A stretch of 35,128 nucleotides of DNA, taken from positions 1 through 35,128 of the forward strand of contig DATAED010000295.1 in assembly GCA_036258195.1 (NCBI GenBank). Reading direction: 5' to 3'. Every line of letters begins with the position of its first letter. The first letter of the stretch is position 1. The DNA comes from JAKAIY01 sp036258195. GTDB taxonomy: Bacteria > Chloroflexota > Ktedonobacteria > Ktedonobacterales > JADMIN01. Below, one piece after another: positions 8,776-15,544 of this stretch. A model generated the notes under the pieces. That model was given only the letters and a program-made list of their open reading frames with translations, was not told the origin of the DNA and did no database searches. The position numbers and the translations under genes are program-made.

Positions 8776-9351
8776 ATGGGAGCGCGAGCGTGGCGAGCCG
8801 CAGGGACATCCGCCGGTCGGCGTGGGCGAGCGCTCATCTGCGTGCTGGCGCTGGGGTTCAGTGTGGCGCTGGCGGGCTGCGACACAGGCGCCCACAGCGC
8901 GGCGCAATCCCAGACACCCGCATCGTCAGCTACCGCAACAGAAGCGCCGCCACCTACGCCCACCCAGGGTGGTCCGCCCACGCCCACCATCACGCCGCTG
9001 CCCGGAGCGGGCAATCTGGCCGGCGCCACGGACATCTGCACCTCGGCGATCTCCGTCTCGACCGCGCTCCCGCCAGAGATTCCCGCCTATGGCGGGCAGT
9101 TGCGGCTGGCGGAGACGAGCGGCGCCAACGCCGAGTTCGGCTATTGCACGAGCGACGGCGTCGATACCATCGCCAACTTCTACAAGGCGCAGCTTCCCGG
9201 CAAGGGCTGGCAGCAGATCCAAGTCTTCACCAACAACGCCACGCGCAATATCATCGCCACGCGCGGCTCCGAGAATCTGACCATCACGATCTCGCCCGAT
9301 GTCGTGCAGGCGGGTTCCTCTGATCTGCTCATCATCCTGACGGGGCAATGA
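8776..9351 (+). CDS. Putative lipoprotein with Thr/Pro-rich linker
   Basis: A 191-residue predicted lipoprotein of unknown function. It has a basic N-terminus, a hydrophobic stretch (ALICVLALGFSVALAGC) and a lipobox LAGC with the lipidated Cys at residue 35. A Ser/Thr/Pro linker with repeated PTP units (about residues 45-75) follows, as seen on surface proteins of single-membrane bacteria. Then comes a compact domain of about 110 residues containing DGVDTIANFYKAQLPGKGW. That last stretch resembles small secreted domains in which a peptide chain of the form FYxxxLPxxGW recurs, but no function is known. The ATG at 8776 has AGGGGAAG just upstream. It lies 30 bases after the GT9 gene and ends just before a strong hairpin terminator. 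Confidence 0.85.
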   Translation: MGARAWRAAGTSAGRRGRALICVLALGFSVALAGCDTGAHSAAQSQTPASSATATEAPPPTPTQGGPPTPTITPLPGAGNLAGATDICTSAISVSTALPPEIPAYGGQLRLAETSGANAEFGYCTSDGVDTIANFYKAQLPGKGWQQIQVFTNNATRNIIATRGSENLTITISPDVVQAGSSDLLIILTGQ

Positions 9352-9361
9352 GAGGGCAACC

Positions 9362-9400
9362 TCAGCCCCCGACCCCCTCTCCCGCGAGGAGAGGGGGCTT
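9362..9400 (+). terminator. Bidirectional terminator hairpin within dispersed palindromic repeat, copy 3
   Basis: A perfect 10-bp stem (CCCCCTCTCC at 9373-9382 with GGAGAGGGGG at 9388-9397), a five-base loop and then CTTTC. It lies in the 55-base gap between two convergent genes, so it can serve both. The sequence is also a copy of the repeat found near 4914, 4974 and 10858. Confidence 0.75.
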
Positions 9401-9406
9401 TCGGAG

Positions 9407-10780
9407 TTATTCCGTCGTTAGCGCCAGTGGCTCGGCGGGGTTAGCTGGCCTGGCGTCGGGCGAGGGGCGAGGTGCGGCGGATGGGCGCGTCACCAGCGCC
9501 AGCAGCAGCAGTCCCATCGCGATGTAGCCCGCGCCCTGCGCATTGAGCAGCGTGATCGTTCCCAGGCGCGGGCCGAGCCAGCCCGCCAGCGACACGCCCA
9601 GCGCCAGGAACAGCGCCGAGCACGCCCCCAACGCGCCAAAGACGCGCCCCAGGTAGCGCTCCGGCGCCGCAAGCTGGATGATGGATTGCAGCCCGCTGAG
9701 GAGCGCCACACCAGGGACGCCAACGACGACGAAGAGCGCCAGCAGCAGCTCGATCAGCGTCAGACTCGACGCCCAGGGAGCATTGGCCGCCACTGTGGGC
9801 GCGAGCGCCGGAAAATAGGTCGGGGCGTTGAAGATGGCCAGGTCGATCACGCCGAAGAGCGTGGCGGTGATGAAGAGAGACCAGCGCGACATCAGCCGCG
9901 CGCCGATCAGCGCGACCAGCGCCCCGCCGAGCAGCCCGCCCACCGCCTGCGCGCTCATCGTGCCGCCATAGGCGCGGGCGTCGCCGTGCGCATTGACCGT
10001 CATGAAGACGACGAAGAGCGTTCCCATGATGCCCTCGCCAATCGAGGTGACGCTGAAGACCAGAAAGATCACCGCCAGCGGACGACTGTGGAAGATGACG
10101 CCCATCCCCTCGCGCCACTCGCGCGCCGCATGGCCAATCGCCCCCGCCAGCGAGAAGGGCGCGGCGGGCTGTGGCTCCGCTGTGCTGGACGCTGGCTGGC
10201 TGGCTGGCTGTCGGCGTGGCGAGCGGATGAGGCTGAAGAGCAGCGCCGCGACGACGAACGACGCGGCGTCCACCAGCGTGACGCCAGACAGCCCGAAGGC
10301 CACCGCGATCACGCCGCCGAGTGCCGGGCCAGTCAGCCGCGCGACGTTGCTCGCGACGGAGATGAGGCCATTGGCCGAGACGAGCCGCTCCTCCGCGACC
10401 AGCGCAGGCAGCAGCGCGCTCTCGCTGGGGCGGGTAAACTGCTCCAGGCAGGCCTCGACGAAGAGCGTCACATAGACCAGCCAGACCAGATTGGCTGAGC
10501 GCAGCAGCAGCAGCGGCGCCAGTAGGAGGGCCAGCAGGAGGTTGCTGATGATGAGCGTGCGGCGGCGATCCCAGCGGTCGATCAGCACGCCAGCCAGCGA
10601 GCCGACCACCACCGAAGGTATCAGCGAGGCCAGCAGCGAGACGCTCAGCACGGCGACGGAGCGCGTCAGTTGGTAGAGCGCGATGGGCAGCCCGATCTGG
10701 AGTGTCCAGTCGCCTGCCAGCGAGATGAGGCCGCCCAGCCAGAGCAGCGAGAAGTCGCGATTGCGCAGGGTAGCCAGCAT
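9407..10780 (-). CDS. Major facilitator superfamily transporter (MFS_3/enterobactin exporter-like)
   Basis: A 457-residue membrane transporter, related to the one at 6026-7588 but clearly different in sequence. It begins MLATLRNRDFSLLWLGGLIS, the usual opening of MFS_3 exporters. The motif A loop is AGVLIDRWDRRRTLI. About 12 hydrophobic segments are visible with a Pro/Ala/Ser/Gln-rich central loop (around residues 200-225) and a hydrophilic Pro-rich tail. The ATG at 10780 has GGAGGACGCTC directly upstream, which settles the start; the frame runs on upstream to 11041 but without a site or conservation. The substrate is unknown. The gene is convergent with the lipoprotein gene across the hairpin and lies downstream of the sigma factor. 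Confidence 0.9.
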   Translation of the reverse strand: MLATLRNRDFSLLWLGGLISLAGDWTLQIGLPIALYQLTRSVAVLSVSLLASLIPSVVVGSLAGVLIDRWDRRRTLIISNLLLALLLAPLLLLRSANLVWLVYVTLFVEACLEQFTRPSESALLPALVAEERLVSANGLISVASNVARLTGPALGGVIAVAFGLSGVTLVDAASFVVAALLFSLIRSPRRQPASQPASSTAEPQPAAPFSLAGAIGHAAREWREGMGVIFHSRPLAVIFLVFSVTSIGEGIMGTLFVVFMTVNAHGDARAYGGTMSAQAVGGLLGGALVALIGARLMSRWSLFITATLFGVIDLAIFNAPTYFPALAPTVAANAPWASSLTLIELLLALFVVVGVPGVALLSGLQSIIQLAAPERYLGRVFGALGACSALFLALGVSLAGWLGPRLGTITLLNAQGAGYIAMGLLLLALVTRPSAAPRPSPDARPANPAEPLALTTE

Positions 10781-10857
10781 GAGCGTCCTCCAGTAGCGGG
10801 GGCGAATACTCCACCACGCCTCATGAGCGAGGGCGAAGTCTACATCGAGGTTCCGGC

Positions 10858-10898
10858 TCCTCCTCTCCCGCAGGGAGAGGGGGCTGGGGGTGAGGTCA
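10858..10898 (-). repeat. GC-rich palindromic dispersed repeat, copy 4
   Basis: A perfect 8-bp stem CCTCTCCC (10862-10869) with GGGAGAGG (10873-10880) around a GCA loop, followed by a GGGCTGGGGGTGAGG tail. Read on the minus strand it is CTCACCCCCAGCCCCC then the hairpin, the same layout as copy 3. It touches the stop codon of the sigma factor gene and could terminate it. Confidence 0.7.
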
Positions 10899-12083
10899 GC
10901 CGCCCATCGTGGTGACGTGTAGCAGGGCGTAGGTGTGCGCATCGGAGACGATCTCGAGCCGCGCGGCGCCATCGAATGCCGCGAAGCCCGTGACCAGCGC
11001 CGGGCGATTGTCGCGCTCCACCAGCGTGATGGGCAGGGCACGCATGCGCGGGTAGCGTCGCCAGAAGCGCTGGGCCTCGACGGTATCGAGCGCGAGATGC
11101 CAGGCCGATGAACGATCCACTGGCCCGCAGTTGGAGCAGACGCCTATGAGGCCGTAGGAGGTGTCGCTGTCGACATCCTCGGGAAAGCGGGCGGAGAAGC
11201 TGACCAGCGCGCCGCAGTCGCAGCGCTGGGGCGCCCCCGCCAGCGCCTCGCGATAGCTGGTGGCCAGACTGAGGCAGTGGCGTGTCACCAGGGACTTCGG
11301 GCTGCTCACCTGCCGCAGGAGCGGCTCGTTCTCAGCGCAGCCAGCCACCGCCATCCATTCGCATGGCCCCGTGCAGTGAAAGGCGAACTCGCCCGTGGCG
11401 CGATCCACTCGGTAGCGCAGATGACCCACGCCGCAGAAGGGGCACCAGATGCGTGACTCGGACCAGATGGGCGCGGCGGGCAGCGCGAGATCCAGCGCCT
11501 CGGCTTCGGGACGCAGCACGCCACTGAGCGCCTGCCGCACAGCCAGGCGCCCGCGATGCAGGCGCACACGCACGGCCCCCTCGGAGAGCTGGAAGCTGCA
11601 CGCCAGCTCTGCCGTCGAAAGCTCGGCGCTGGCCAGCGTCAGCGCGCGGGTCGTCGCGGGCAATGTGGCCAGGGCGCGCTCCAGCAGGGCCGCCACCTCG
11701 GCGCGCTCCATCTCCGCCAGCGGGTCGTCCGCCTCGTCCGGAAATCGTTCATCTGGCGGAACCGCTGCGGATTCGTCGGCGCTCTCCGGCCAGGACGCCA
11801 GCGCCAGATGCGCGCGCTCGCGGCCCTGCGCTCGCAGCCAGCGCAGGCAGATGTTGCGCGCGATGGCTGCCAGCCAGGCGCTCAGCCCGGCGGGGTCGCG
11901 CAGGCGGTCGCGCAGCCGCCACGCCTCCAACAGCGTCTCCTGCGTGAGGTCTTCAGCCGCGTCGGCGTTCTGCGTCATCTGGCGGCACAGACGCGTCAGC
12001 CGTGGGCGCTCGGCGGCCAGCGCACGGCTCAGGTCATCTGCGGCAGGCGTGGCGACGGCCAGCCCTGACGACATGGACGACAT
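10896..12083 (-). CDS. ECF-like sigma-70 factor with C-terminal cysteine-rich (zinc-ribbon-like) extension
   Basis: An RNA polymerase sigma factor of 395 residues, about twice the usual ECF length. The sigma-2 region is residues 20-90 (DAAEDLTQETLLEAWRLRD, then SAWLAAIARNICLRWLR). Sigma-4 is about 130-185 (LATLPATTRALTLASAELS, then LSEGAVRVRLHRGR). The remaining 200 residues are an extension with two four-cysteine groups. The first is C214, C217, C237 and C241 (WCPFCG then CTGPC); the second is C288, C290, C316 and C319 (CDCG then CSNCG). These look like zinc ribbons or redox-sensitive thiol sites. The ATG at 12083 has GAGTGAGG upstream; ATG at 12110 is an alternative adding nine residues. 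No anti-sigma gene is adjacent, so the extension may itself regulate activity; that is inference. Confidence 0.82.
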   Translation of the reverse strand: MSSMSSGLAVATPAADDLSRALAAERPRLTRLCRQMTQNADAAEDLTQETLLEAWRLRDRLRDPAGLSAWLAAIARNICLRWLRAQGRERAHLALASWPESADESAAVPPDERFPDEADDPLAEMERAEVAALLERALATLPATTRALTLASAELSTAELACSFQLSEGAVRVRLHRGRLAVRQALSGVLRPEAEALDLALPAAPIWSESRIWCPFCGVGHLRYRVDRATGEFAFHCTGPCEWMAVAGCAENEPLLRQVSSPKSLVTRHCLSLATSYREALAGAPQRCDCGALVSFSARFPEDVDSDTSYGLIGVCSNCGPVDRSSAWHLALDTVEAQRFWRRYPRMRALPITLVERDNRPALVTGFAAFDGAARLEIVSDAHTYALLHVTTMGG

Positions 12084-12176
12084 ACGGCGCCTCACTCTCA
12101 TCCTGCTCATCGCGCGGGCGTGTCCCCTGCGCGCCCTTCACCCTCTCTATCGCGCCCGGCGAGCAGGATGTTACGC

Positions 12177-12193
12177 AAAAAATCCGCAGCGGA
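12177..12193 (-). terminator. Weak candidate terminator after the EEP-family gene
   Basis: On the minus strand TCCGCTGCGGA, a 5-bp self-complementary arm pair with a minimal loop, is followed by TTTTTT. It lies about 20 bases past the stop of the gene ending at 12212. The stem is short, so the call is weak. Confidence 0.35.
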
Positions 12194-12211
12194 GAAAAGC
12201 AGGCCGTGCGG

Positions 12212-12970
12212 TCACTCGAAGTCAGCGCGCACCGGCAGGTGATCGGATGCCAGGATCACCAGCGGGCTGTCGACGCGGTCGCAGAAGGTGGCGCGGCGAG
12301 CCAGCGCAGGCGAGGCGAATACGTAGTCGATCCGCGTGACGGGCGTGGACATACGCGCCGTGTAGCCTGCCTCGTCGGGGTGCAAGTGGCGATAGAGATC
12401 GACATAGCCCGCCGCCAGGATCATCTCAACGACTCGCCGTGGCCCGGCGTAGGCACGCTGCGCGTACTCCACATCGTCGTCGGCAATCACGGGGTCTGGA
12501 ATGAACCGATCCGCCGGACTGACCGCGTTGAAGTCGCCGAGCAGCAGGCGCAGCTCATTTCCGGTGGCCCCGCCCGCCGGGCCGGTCAGCCGCAGCAGCG
12601 CCTGCGCCTCCGCAACGCGAGCGGCTTCCTGGCTGATGTGCGGCTTCAGGTGGGTAGTGATGACCCGCAGCGGCTGGCCCTCCCACTGCGTCTCGACCTC
12701 CAGCGCGGCTTTCTCGAACTCCGGCGGGTGGTGGCTGATGGCATGCGTGACGGGCAGGCGGGTCAGCAGCGCCACCAGATACGGCGAGTTAGCCTCGCCG
12801 ATGATGGGCTGCATGCCCAGCGCGCGCGCCAGAATCTCGACATTCTCGCGGCTGTTGGCTTCCTGGATGGCGACAACGTCGGGACTCTGACTGAGGATGA
12901 TGTCCCGAATGAACGGCACGCGCTCCTCGCCGCCATTGAGAATATTGTAGGTCAGCGCTCGTAGCGGCAT
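12212..12970 (-). CDS. Endonuclease/exonuclease/phosphatase (EEP) family protein
   Basis: A 252-residue metal-dependent phosphodiesterase or phosphatase of the DNase I-like EEP fold. All core motifs are visible: LTYNILNGG near the start, VAIQEA with the metal-binding Glu, THLKPH, GDFNAVSP with the catalytic Asp and Asn, TRIDYVFAS and the terminal SDHLPV with the general-base His. No signal peptide or membrane segment is present, so it is likely cytosolic. The family acts on nucleic acids, phosphoinositides or other phosphodiesters, and the sequence does not say which. The ATG at 12970 has GGAGGAGAGAG upstream. It lies 79 bases after the thioesterase gene on the same strand, with a small hairpin between them. 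Confidence 0.9.
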   Translation of the reverse strand: MPLRALTYNILNGGEERVPFIRDIILSQSPDVVAIQEANSRENVEILARALGMQPIIGEANSPYLVALLTRLPVTHAISHHPPEFEKAALEVETQWEGQPLRVITTHLKPHISQEAARVAEAQALLRLTGPAGGATGNELRLLLGDFNAVSPADRFIPDPVIADDDVEYAQRAYAGPRRVVEMILAAGYVDLYRHLHPDEAGYTARMSTPVTRIDYVFASPALARRATFCDRVDSPLVILASDHLPVRADFE

Positions 12971-13032
12971 ACGTCGCTCTCTCCTCCCTGCTGAACCTCG
13001 CCTGCGTCCAATCGAACCTGGTCTGCCCCCGG

Positions 13033-13048
13033 CTCAGCCTGCGCTGAG
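13033..13048 (-). other. Stem-loop after the thioesterase gene
   Basis: CTCAGC-CTGC-GCTGAG is a perfect 6-bp stem with a 4-base loop immediately after the thioesterase stop. No T-run follows on the minus strand. It may be an RNA-stabilising hairpin or a weak factor-dependent termination site. Confidence 0.35.
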
Positions 13049-13049
13049 A

Positions 13050-13577
13050 TCAGCGCGAGCCGGGCGCGTCCGACCGGATGATGAGACAGGTCGAGGTGGC
13101 GTGCGCGTAGAGCTTGCCGTCGGGGCCGATCACCCGCGCCTCTGCCAGCGCGACCTGACGACCGAAGTGTAGCACAGTCCCCTCACCCGAGACGACGCCC
13201 ATCCCGCTGCGCAGGGCGCGCACCAGATTGACCTTCAGCTCCAGCGTGGTATAGGCCACGCCCACCGGCGCCAGCGACTGCACGGCACAGCCCATCGCCG
13301 AATCGAGCAGGGTGGCCGCCAGCCCGCCATGTACGACGCCGATAGGATTGTAGTGATACTCGGCAGGCTCGACCGTGAAGACGACGCGCCCTTCTTCCAC
13401 CGTCGCCAATGTAAAGCCCATCAGCTCGGCGATGGGCGGCGGCGGCAGCTCGCCATCGAGGATGGCGCGCAGAAACTCAATGCCACTTAGTCCACGCCGT
13501 GCGGCCTCGCGCGGTGTGGACATCGGATCTTCCCAGCGTACAGTGCGCTCGCGCCGGACAGGCTGCGCATCGCTCAT
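13050..13577 (-). CDS. PaaI-family hotdog-fold acyl-CoA thioesterase
   Basis: A 175-residue hotdog-fold protein predicted to hydrolyse acyl-CoA thioesters. The signature NPIGVVHGGLAATLLDSAMG contains the HGG and Asp characteristic of PaaI/YdiI-type enzymes, and LELKVNLVRAL and GRQVALAEARV form the following strands. The first 30 residues are a non-conserved basic leader. The ATG at 13577 has AGGGAGTCACTG upstream. It lies 20 bases after the biotin carboxylase stop, so the two are very probably co-transcribed. The pairing suggests a link to acyl-CoA metabolism, for example removal of unwanted acyl-CoA, but the substrate is not readable. Confidence 0.9.
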   Translation of the reverse strand: MSDAQPVRRERTVRWEDPMSTPREAARRGLSGIEFLRAILDGELPPPPIAELMGFTLATVEEGRVVFTVEPAEYHYNPIGVVHGGLAATLLDSAMGCAVQSLAPVGVAYTTLELKVNLVRALRSGMGVVSGEGTVLHFGRQVALAEARVIGPDGKLYAHATSTCLIIRSDAPGSR

Positions 13578-13597
13578 CAGTGACTCCCTTGCTCGTC

Positions 13598-15223
13598 CTA
13601 CCAGCCCGACGTCGCGGACTTGCGTCCCGCCTGTCGCCAGCGCCAGCCCTCCTCATGCCCGTCGCCAGCCGCCGCCGCGCGCTTGCGCGAGTCGTGGGCT
13701 GCGGCGCCCTCGCGCGCGATCAACGCCGCCGCCAGCGCCGCCACCTGCTCTGCTGAGAGCGCATCGCCGTCGCCCATCGCCCCGCCCTCGCGCACGGTCA
13801 GCGCCTCCGGGCGCCACTCCTCGGCGATGAAGTCGGTGGAGAAGTCGCCAGCGATGAAGCGCGGGTGGCGCATCAGCCACTGCGCGAAGGGGATAGTCGT
13901 TCGCACGCCAGCGATGACGTACTCATCCAGCGCGCGACGCAGACGGGCGATGGCCTCGGTGCGATCTTCGCCCCAGCAGATCAGCTTGGCCAGCAGCGGA
14001 TCATAGAACAGCGGGATGCGCATGCCCTGGTACAGGCCGCTATCCATCCGCACGCCTGGCCCAGCGGGATCGTGCAGCGCCTCGACGGCGCCAGCTGCCG
14101 GGAGGAACTTGTTGAACGGGTCTTCCGCTGAGACGCGCACCTCGATGGCGTGGCCACGGAAGGTGATGTCCTCCTGGCGGACGCTCAGAGGCAGCCCCGA
14201 CGCCACGCGCAACTGCTCGCGCACGAGGTCCAGCCCGGTACGCCACTCCGTCACGGGATGCTCCACCTGAAGCCGCGCGTTGACCTCCAGGAAGTAGAAC
14301 TGGCCATCTGGCCCCAGCAGAAATTCGGCGGTTCCGGCGTTGGTGTAGCCGACGGATTGCGCCAGGCGCACGGCGGAGTCGAGCAGGCGCGCGCGGGTGG
14401 CGTCGTCGAGCGCGGGCGAGGGCGATTCCTCGATCAGCTTCTGGTGGCGGCGCTGGATCGAGCATTCACGCTCGCCCAGGTGAATCACATTGCCAAAGTT
14501 GTCGCCAAAGAGCTGCACCTCGATGTGCCGCGCAGGCGCGACGGCCTTCTCGATGTAGACGGAGGAGTCGCCGAACGCGCTTTGCGCCTCACTCTGCGCC
14601 AGCCGCAGCGCCGACGTCAGCTCGGAGGGCTGGTGGACGAAGCGGATGCCCTTGCCGCCGCCGCCCGCCGCTGCCTTCAGCAGCACTGGATAGCCGATGC
14701 GCTCGGCCAGTTCCAGCGCTTGCTCGGCGCTCTCCAGGCCGGTGTCGTAGCCAGGGGTGACGGGGACGTTGGCCTGCTTGGCCTTGCGCCGCGCCGCCGT
14801 CTTCTCGCCCATCTCGCGCATGACGCGGGCGCTAGGCCCGACGAACGTGACGCCTGCCTCGGCGCAGGCGTCCGCGAACTCTGGGTTCTCTGAGAGGAAG
14901 CCATAGCCGGGGTGGATGGCCTGTGCGCCAGTCGCGCGCGCCGCCGCCAGAATCTTGTCGATGCGCAGATAGCTCTCGGACGCGGGGGCTGGCCCCAGCC
15001 GCACTGCCTCATCGGCCAGGCGCACATGCGGGGCGTCGCGGTCGGCGTCGCTGTAGACGGCGACCGAGCTGAGGCCCAGGTCGCGGCAGGCGCGAATGAC
15101 GCGCAGCGCGATCTCGCCGCGATTGGCGATCAGCACCTTGGAAAAAGAAAAGCGCTCCTCGCCCCTGGCTGAGCCAGCCTGGCTGGACAGGCGCGTGGCG
15201 CGCGGCGTACTCTTGGACATCAT
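13598..15223 (-). CDS. Biotin carboxylase subunit of an acyl-CoA carboxylase
   Basis: ATP-dependent carboxylation of biotin, the first half-reaction of acetyl-, propionyl- or related acyl-CoA carboxylases. The 541-residue protein contains KVLIANRGEIALRVIRACRDLG, HPGYGFLSENP and AAAGGGGKGIR (ATP-grasp glycine loop). Further on are ERECSIQRRHQKLIEE, EVNARLQVEHPVTE (with Ala where Thr is common) and AIEVRVSAEDP. The C-terminus extends about 60 residues past the carboxylase core and ends in a basic WRWRQAGRK stretch; there is no biotinyl (MKM) domain. The start is the ATG at 15223, preceded by GGCGGAGACG; ATGs at 15256 and 15247 lack a site. No BCCP or carboxyltransferase gene lies in the window, so its partners must be elsewhere. 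It is named accC or pccA depending on substrate, which cannot be decided here. Confidence 0.93.
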   Translation of the reverse strand: MMSKSTPRATRLSSQAGSARGEERFSFSKVLIANRGEIALRVIRACRDLGLSSVAVYSDADRDAPHVRLADEAVRLGPAPASESYLRIDKILAAARATGAQAIHPGYGFLSENPEFADACAEAGVTFVGPSARVMREMGEKTAARRKAKQANVPVTPGYDTGLESAEQALELAERIGYPVLLKAAAGGGGKGIRFVHQPSELTSALRLAQSEAQSAFGDSSVYIEKAVAPARHIEVQLFGDNFGNVIHLGERECSIQRRHQKLIEESPSPALDDATRARLLDSAVRLAQSVGYTNAGTAEFLLGPDGQFYFLEVNARLQVEHPVTEWRTGLDLVREQLRVASGLPLSVRQEDITFRGHAIEVRVSAEDPFNKFLPAAGAVEALHDPAGPGVRMDSGLYQGMRIPLFYDPLLAKLICWGEDRTEAIARLRRALDEYVIAGVRTTIPFAQWLMRHPRFIAGDFSTDFIAEEWRPEALTVREGGAMGDGDALSAEQVAALAAALIAREGAAAHDSRKRAAAAGDGHEEGWRWRQAGRKSATSGW

Positions 15224-15320
15224 CGTCTCCGCCAGATTTCCGGACATCGTGGACACTCATGCTGCGCGCTCGCGCCCGGCGTCGTGGCGACGCGCCCGGC
15301 GGTGCGCGCAATCCGCCGCC

Positions 15321-15329
15321 AGTATACCA
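15321..15329 (-). promoter_or_regulatory. Extended -10 promoter candidate for the biotin carboxylase operon
   Basis: On the minus strand TGGTATACT is a TGn-extended -10 box (TATACT at 15321-15326). The expected -35 position is poor. The implied start of transcription is about 90 bases before the ATG at 15223. It faces the kinase promoter in the 321-base divergent gap 15224-15544, which otherwise shows no gene. Confidence 0.5.
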
Positions 15330-15419
15330 CCGCATCCGGGCTGAGTAGCGGGCGCTCTCGGCCCAGAGGCGCCATGCGCTTGTGATAGCACGGGGAGAAC
15401 GTGTAGAGTAGCAGCGGCG

Positions 15420-15428
15420 TGATAAAAT
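15420..15428 (+). promoter_or_regulatory. Extended -10 promoter candidate for the signalling cluster
   Basis: TGATAAAAT is a TGn-extended -10 box (TAAAAT at 15423-15428) about 117 bases before the kinase ATG. No good -35 box is seen at 16-18 bases. It would transcribe the kinase gene and possibly the genes after it. Confidence 0.4.
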
Positions 15429-15544
15429 GGCAGTCAATCCAATAGCGGTCAGAACGTGCGCTTGGTGCTGCGCCTGGTGCAGCGCCTGGGGCGGGCGCCG
15501 AGGATTCCAAGGGAACTGGCTAGCATGTGGCGAGAGGGGTAAGC

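Noticed and set aside
8776..9351. Alternative overlapping frames at 8790-9323 and 8822-9280
   Set aside because: The 8776 frame has a ribosome site, a lipobox and a typical Thr/Pro linker; the others are Arg-rich shadows.
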